The translations under genes were made by a program, and so were the position numbers. This document shows positions 60,674 to 64,000 of a DNA stretch of 64,000 nucleotides, piece after piece (position 1 is the stretch's first letter; the number at the start of each line of letters is the position of its first letter). The stretch is from DASWJQ01 sp964517315 (GTDB lineage: Bacteria > Chloroflexota > Anaerolineae > Anaerolineales > E44-bin32): the NCBI GenBank assembly GCA_964517315.1, contig CAZFCJ010000001.1, forward strand, positions 65,003-129,002. Direction: 5' to 3'. The notes beneath the pieces were generated by a model. That model was given only the letters and a program-made list of their open reading frames with translations. It did no database searches and had not been told where the DNA came from.

Positions 60674-62023
60674 ATGCAATCCGACAAAGTAGCGGCTGGA
60701 CCGGATGGCTGGCCGTTCATCGGCAGCATGCTTGAAGCTCGGCGCGATCCATTGGCCTTCACCGAGCGCTTGGCCCGCGAGTATGGTGATGTCGCCCGCT
60801 TTCATCTGGGCATATTCAAAGGTTATTTGGTCAGCCATCCGGACGGCGTTCGCTACGTTCTGCAGGACAACCATCCCAACTACGACAAACGGAATTACGA
60901 CTATGAAATGTTGCGGCCTTTCGTTGGGGACGGGCTGATTACCAGTAACGGCGATCCATGGCTTCGCGAACGGAGACTGATCCAGCCCACGTTTCATCAG
61001 GACCATCTTGCTAAGTTCGCTACCGCAATGAATCCGGCGATACAAAGCCGGCTGGAGACCTGGCGTCCGCTTGCAGAGAGAGGCCGGGTTGTTGACGTTG
61101 CCCGGGAGATGAATGAGCTGGCGCTTGAGATTGTCTCCAAGACTCTGTTCGGCGCAGAATTGGGCCCAAGGAAGGACAGGATCCTGGACGCTTTTCAGGT
61201 GCTCAATCATGAAGTCGCCCGACGCTTCAAATCCTTATTGGTCCTGCCGCTGTGGTTGCCATTGCCGCGCAATCTGAAGGCGCGCCGCGCGAAGGATCAG
61301 CTCGATCAGGTGTTGATGGATTTTCTCGCAGAATTTGAAGGGAGGAATCCGGCGGGAAGCCTACTGGGGCGATTGTTGGAGGCCCATGGAGGAATCACGG
61401 AGGGCGAGGCGCAGAACCAGATGGTTCGGGACGAGATGGTCACGCTAATCCTGGCCGGGCATGAGACGACAGGGTCACTGCTGTCATGGACTTGGTACCT
61501 TCTTGCCCAACATCCGGAGGCCGCCAGCCAGGTCCGTGAGGAGGCGCGCAGGATTCTATCGGGGCGCGAACCGCAAGCGGCGGATCTTGAGGACTTAGTG
61601 TTCCTGGAGGCCGTCTTGAAAGAGGCCCTACGGCTTTACCCCCCGGTTTGGATCATCAGCCGCCGGGCCAAGGGGGACGATCAGATTCTGGGGTACCGGA
61701 TCCCCGCCGGCAGCGTAGTAGCTTTGAGCCCGTATGTGGTGCATCGCGATCCGACCCGTTGGGACGATCCCGATCGCTTCAACCCCAAGCGGTTCCTCTC
61801 TGGAGGAGAGACGGAACGGAAGCCGTTCGCGTATTTCCCCTTCGGGGGAGGGCCAAGATTGTGCATCGGAGGCGGCTTCAGCATGATGGAGGCCAAAATG
61901 GTGGTTGCGTCGGTCGTCCAGAATTTCCAATTGGAGTTAACTGGCGAGAGTGCTGTGCAGCCTGAGGCTCTGATCACGCTGCGTCCCAGAAACGGCCTGA
62001 AGATGAGACTGCGGTCGGCTTGA
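60674..62023 (+). CDS. Cytochrome P450
   Basis: A 449-residue P450. The I-helix oxygen-binding motif is LILAGHETTGSLLSWTWYLL, ExxR is in LKEALRLYPPVW, the PERF-like region has DRFNPKRFLSG, and the haem-binding loop is FPFGGGPRLCIGGG with the Cys ligand. No fused reductase. It oxidises an unknown, probably hydrophobic, substrate. CYP4/CYP102-like bacterial relatives often act on fatty acids or terpenes. It lies after the FHA-ABC transporter and faces an MpaB-family gene. Confidence 0.95.
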   Translation: MQSDKVAAGPDGWPFIGSMLEARRDPLAFTERLAREYGDVARFHLGIFKGYLVSHPDGVRYVLQDNHPNYDKRNYDYEMLRPFVGDGLITSNGDPWLRERRLIQPTFHQDHLAKFATAMNPAIQSRLETWRPLAERGRVVDVAREMNELALEIVSKTLFGAELGPRKDRILDAFQVLNHEVARRFKSLLVLPLWLPLPRNLKARRAKDQLDQVLMDFLAEFEGRNPAGSLLGRLLEAHGGITEGEAQNQMVRDEMVTLILAGHETTGSLLSWTWYLLAQHPEAASQVREEARRILSGREPQAADLEDLVFLEAVLKEALRLYPPVWIISRRAKGDDQILGYRIPAGSVVALSPYVVHRDPTRWDDPDRFNPKRFLSGGETERKPFAYFPFGGGPRLCIGGGFSMMEAKMVVASVVQNFQLELTGESAVQPEALITLRPRNGLKMRLRSA

Positions 62024-62243
62024 GCTTGAGAGAGTGAATGCCAACTGGCGTTGCCGCCCTCTTCCTGGGCCATGGTCTCTCCTTACTTAACGAAGATCAC
62101 CGGACCCGGCTTTTAAGCGAATACAGCGCCTCTTCTGCACCTCCGCGTCTCCCTGCCGCTGGAGAACGGGAATCGAGAGGGTTCGGTGGTCCGTTTTGCT
62201 CAGCTCTTCCGCGAATCTTGGAGTGCAAAGGCAACGGTGAGGC

Positions 62244-63134
62244 TTACAGGTCCGGCCAGAGGAGAAGTCGGAGGAAACTGGCGCCGCCGAGTTGTGGGCT
62301 CTGCCACAGCCATTTTGGAGCTACAGGGCGCAGCAAGCGCGTTGCTCGGCTGAATCCGTCAAGTAGGACTTGCCGTCGTGGTCCCCAGGTGAGTCCGAAG
62401 CTGTCCCGGAAGCGGTCCGGAAGCAAGCCTGCCGTGACAAACCGCAGCAGACGTGCGCTCGCAAATTGGAGCCCCTTGACGTCTGGCTTAAGGACCTCCC
62501 AGGCGAGATCCCGCGCTTGGTCCGTGACGGTGAGCGCCTGACTGGCGATCATGGATTGCATGTAATTCTGAAATGCGACCAGGTCCTGGGGCAAAGTTTC
62601 CTCATTAATCCCCAGGGCATGGGCGAGGACGAGCGAGTCCTGATAGAGTTCTCCGCGCTCGACGGGCGAAAGCGGCGCCACAAAGCGCTGGTAGCTCATC
62701 AGGCTGGTGTCGACGAGGGTTGCCAGAACCCACATCTTGAGATCCGGATCATCACCTGTGTAGGAAGTATGCCGCTGGTACGGGCCGGTTTCTCGGGAGA
62801 TACGCCCTTGTACGCGGCCGTGCATGGTATGGAACTTCTGCAGGGCTTCCTTGACCTGCTGGGGCTTGCCGAAAACCAACAAATGCATCAGCTCAAGGGT
62901 GCCATAGAGCCGATCGAGCGGGTCGCTCTGAAAGTTGGTGTGATCGGCGACGCCGGCTGCGATCAATGGGTGCGTCAATTGCATGAGGACTGCACGCCCG
63001 CCACCAAGCAGGGGAAGGGCCTCCCGGCCGACGCGGCGGATCACGCTCTGCTCGGCGAACAAACCCTCCTTGCCGACCAGGAGTTCAAGGGTCGATGCTT
63101 TGGTTTGGAGGTCGTGATGGCTGCGACACATCAT
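62244..63134 (-). CDS. Oxygenase MpaB family protein (DUF2236)
   Basis: A 296-residue DUF2236 protein. The family landmark is LMQLTHPLIAAGVADHTNFQ followed by SDPLDRLYGTLELMHLLVFG, and RHTSYTGDDPDLKMWVLATL and DTSLMSYQRF follow. Relatives include the MpaB oxygenase and latex-clearing proteins, which use haem to cleave hydrophobic chains. It converges with the P450 gene. The 220 bp between them shows no clear terminator or gene. Confidence 0.9.
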   Translation of the reverse strand: MMCRSHHDLQTKASTLELLVGKEGLFAEQSVIRRVGREALPLLGGGRAVLMQLTHPLIAAGVADHTNFQSDPLDRLYGTLELMHLLVFGKPQQVKEALQKFHTMHGRVQGRISRETGPYQRHTSYTGDDPDLKMWVLATLVDTSLMSYQRFVAPLSPVERGELYQDSLVLAHALGINEETLPQDLVAFQNYMQSMIASQALTVTDQARDLAWEVLKPDVKGLQFASARLLRFVTAGLLPDRFRDSFGLTWGPRRQVLLDGFSRATRLLRPVAPKWLWQSPQLGGASFLRLLLWPDL

Positions 63135-64000
63135 GAATAATCTCGCGAGAGAAAGCGGCTCCCTGTCTTTGAAATCGGATCATCACCGAACTGCGTTACT
63201 TGGTGCAACACCTGTGAGTTTGATTCTAGCTCCCGGACGATTAAGCTGGAGATGCATGTCGAGTCGGCTTGGGGGTAAGGACTATTGGGGGCGCGAATGG
63301 GATGTTCGGATTGAGCGGTTTATGGGATCCTTGTTCAATGGACACCTGCTTGGCCTTACTTCCAGAGACCCGACTCGCAGTTCTACAGCCGGGTGGAGAA
63401 GTTCAACGGATCTGATTCGATGCGGCTACCCCGGTTTCATGATCTAGGGAACGACCGTCCCGGGGGACGAAAGCAATCGGCTTCAACAAACGCAACTGAC
63501 TGACACGAAGATCCAATTTGCCGAATCCCTCGAGGATCGGTCGCCTCTGCCATTCGCCAATCCACGCATGGCGTAACCCTCGTTCCGTCCGTTCCTACTT
63601 CGCGATCGTGCAATTCTCCTTTGTTAGGGGTCTATCGTCGGGTCTTGCTCACTTTTGCCTGGGGCATTGCCTGCAAGGATCTCCGATTCCAAGACCCTCA
63701 GCCGTCTTTCGGTCCCAAGGTCCTCTTTCGGGAATCAAAAAAGCGTCAAAGGGTCATCAATTCGTTCATTGTCGGGTCACCCAGGACCCTCAGGCGTCTT
63801 TTTTCGCCAGGCAATAGATATAGATGTGACGAACTGGATCTGAGAGCAAATGTAGCCTAGTTACATGTGGATGGCAAGTGGGCGGTGTCTTTGAACGAGT
63901 CTATGAGTCAGCGGCGTCTTGTCCGTTTCAGCTGCTTGCGCTCCGGGCTTCCATCGAACTGTCTGTGGATATGCGGCCCGATGATTCGCGACGAAACCAT
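63135..64000. other. End of window: no supported gene
   Basis: The stretch has several short open frames but none looks like protein. An imperfect direct repeat (ACCCTCAG-CGTCTTT at about 63694 and 63786) and small GC hairpins occur with T-runs near 63800, which could end transcripts. It may hold the promoter of the MpaB gene, but I could not find it. Confidence 0.5.

Overview
The window looks like a bacterial chromosome of moderate-to-high GC content, probably from a metagenome or draft assembly because it contains a 10-N placeholder gap. I lean towards Chloroflexota (an Anaerolineae-like lineage), with modest confidence. The reasons are surface proteins with Thr/Pro-rich linkers, DUF5060 lipoproteins, YVTN-propeller lipoproteins, and a capsule/EPS locus that has a BY-kinase co-polymerase but no recognisable outer-membrane exporter. 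No rRNA, intact tRNA, CRISPR array or transposase was seen.

Region 1 (about 0-45 kb) is one long plus-strand exopolysaccharide / surface-glycan locus. It holds a Wzy/ligase-type membrane protein, one GT2 and three GT4 glycosyltransferases, a sulfotransferase (interrupted by the assembly gap), the initiating polyprenyl-phosphate sugar transferase, and sugar-nucleotide enzymes. The latter are an epimerase, heptose-7-P kinase, an SIS-GAF isomerase fusion, RmlB/A/D and a GmhB-like phosphatase. Decorating enzymes include two AsnB amidotransferases, three methyltransferases, a carbamoyltransferase and a hexapeptide acyltransferase. There are also two LPG-synthase-TM proteins, two GT39 enzymes, two DUF5060 lipoproteins, a Wzc-like tyrosine kinase and a tandem pair of unknown membrane-anchored proteins with Pro/Thr-rich tails. 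Several families occur as two copies about 10-13 kb apart, which suggests two parallel or duplicated decoration modules. No Wzx flippase or RmlC is visible.

Region 2 (about 44.4-48.7 kb) contains a membrane metallophosphoesterase, two convergent NarL-type response regulators and a 1.2 kb non-coding stretch. That stretch has a structured RNA candidate with an intrinsic terminator, a 22-bp direct-repeat array immediately upstream of a good sigma70-type promoter, and a structured leader with a terminator-like hairpin in front of region 3.

Region 3 (48.7-53.0 kb) is a sulfur-handling operon: YeeE/TsuA thiosulfate permease, TusA-like carrier, two-domain rhodanese, YVTN beta-propeller lipoprotein and an unknown membrane-anchored protein.

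Region 4 (53-64 kb) holds a decayed PAS fragment, a CheY-like receiver, an SDR plus SRPBCC pair, a large nitroreductase-like protein, an FHA-ABCG transporter, a cytochrome P450 and an MpaB-family (DUF2236) oxygenase. This looks like an oxidative or lipid-type accessory set. The last 0.87 kb shows no gene I can support.
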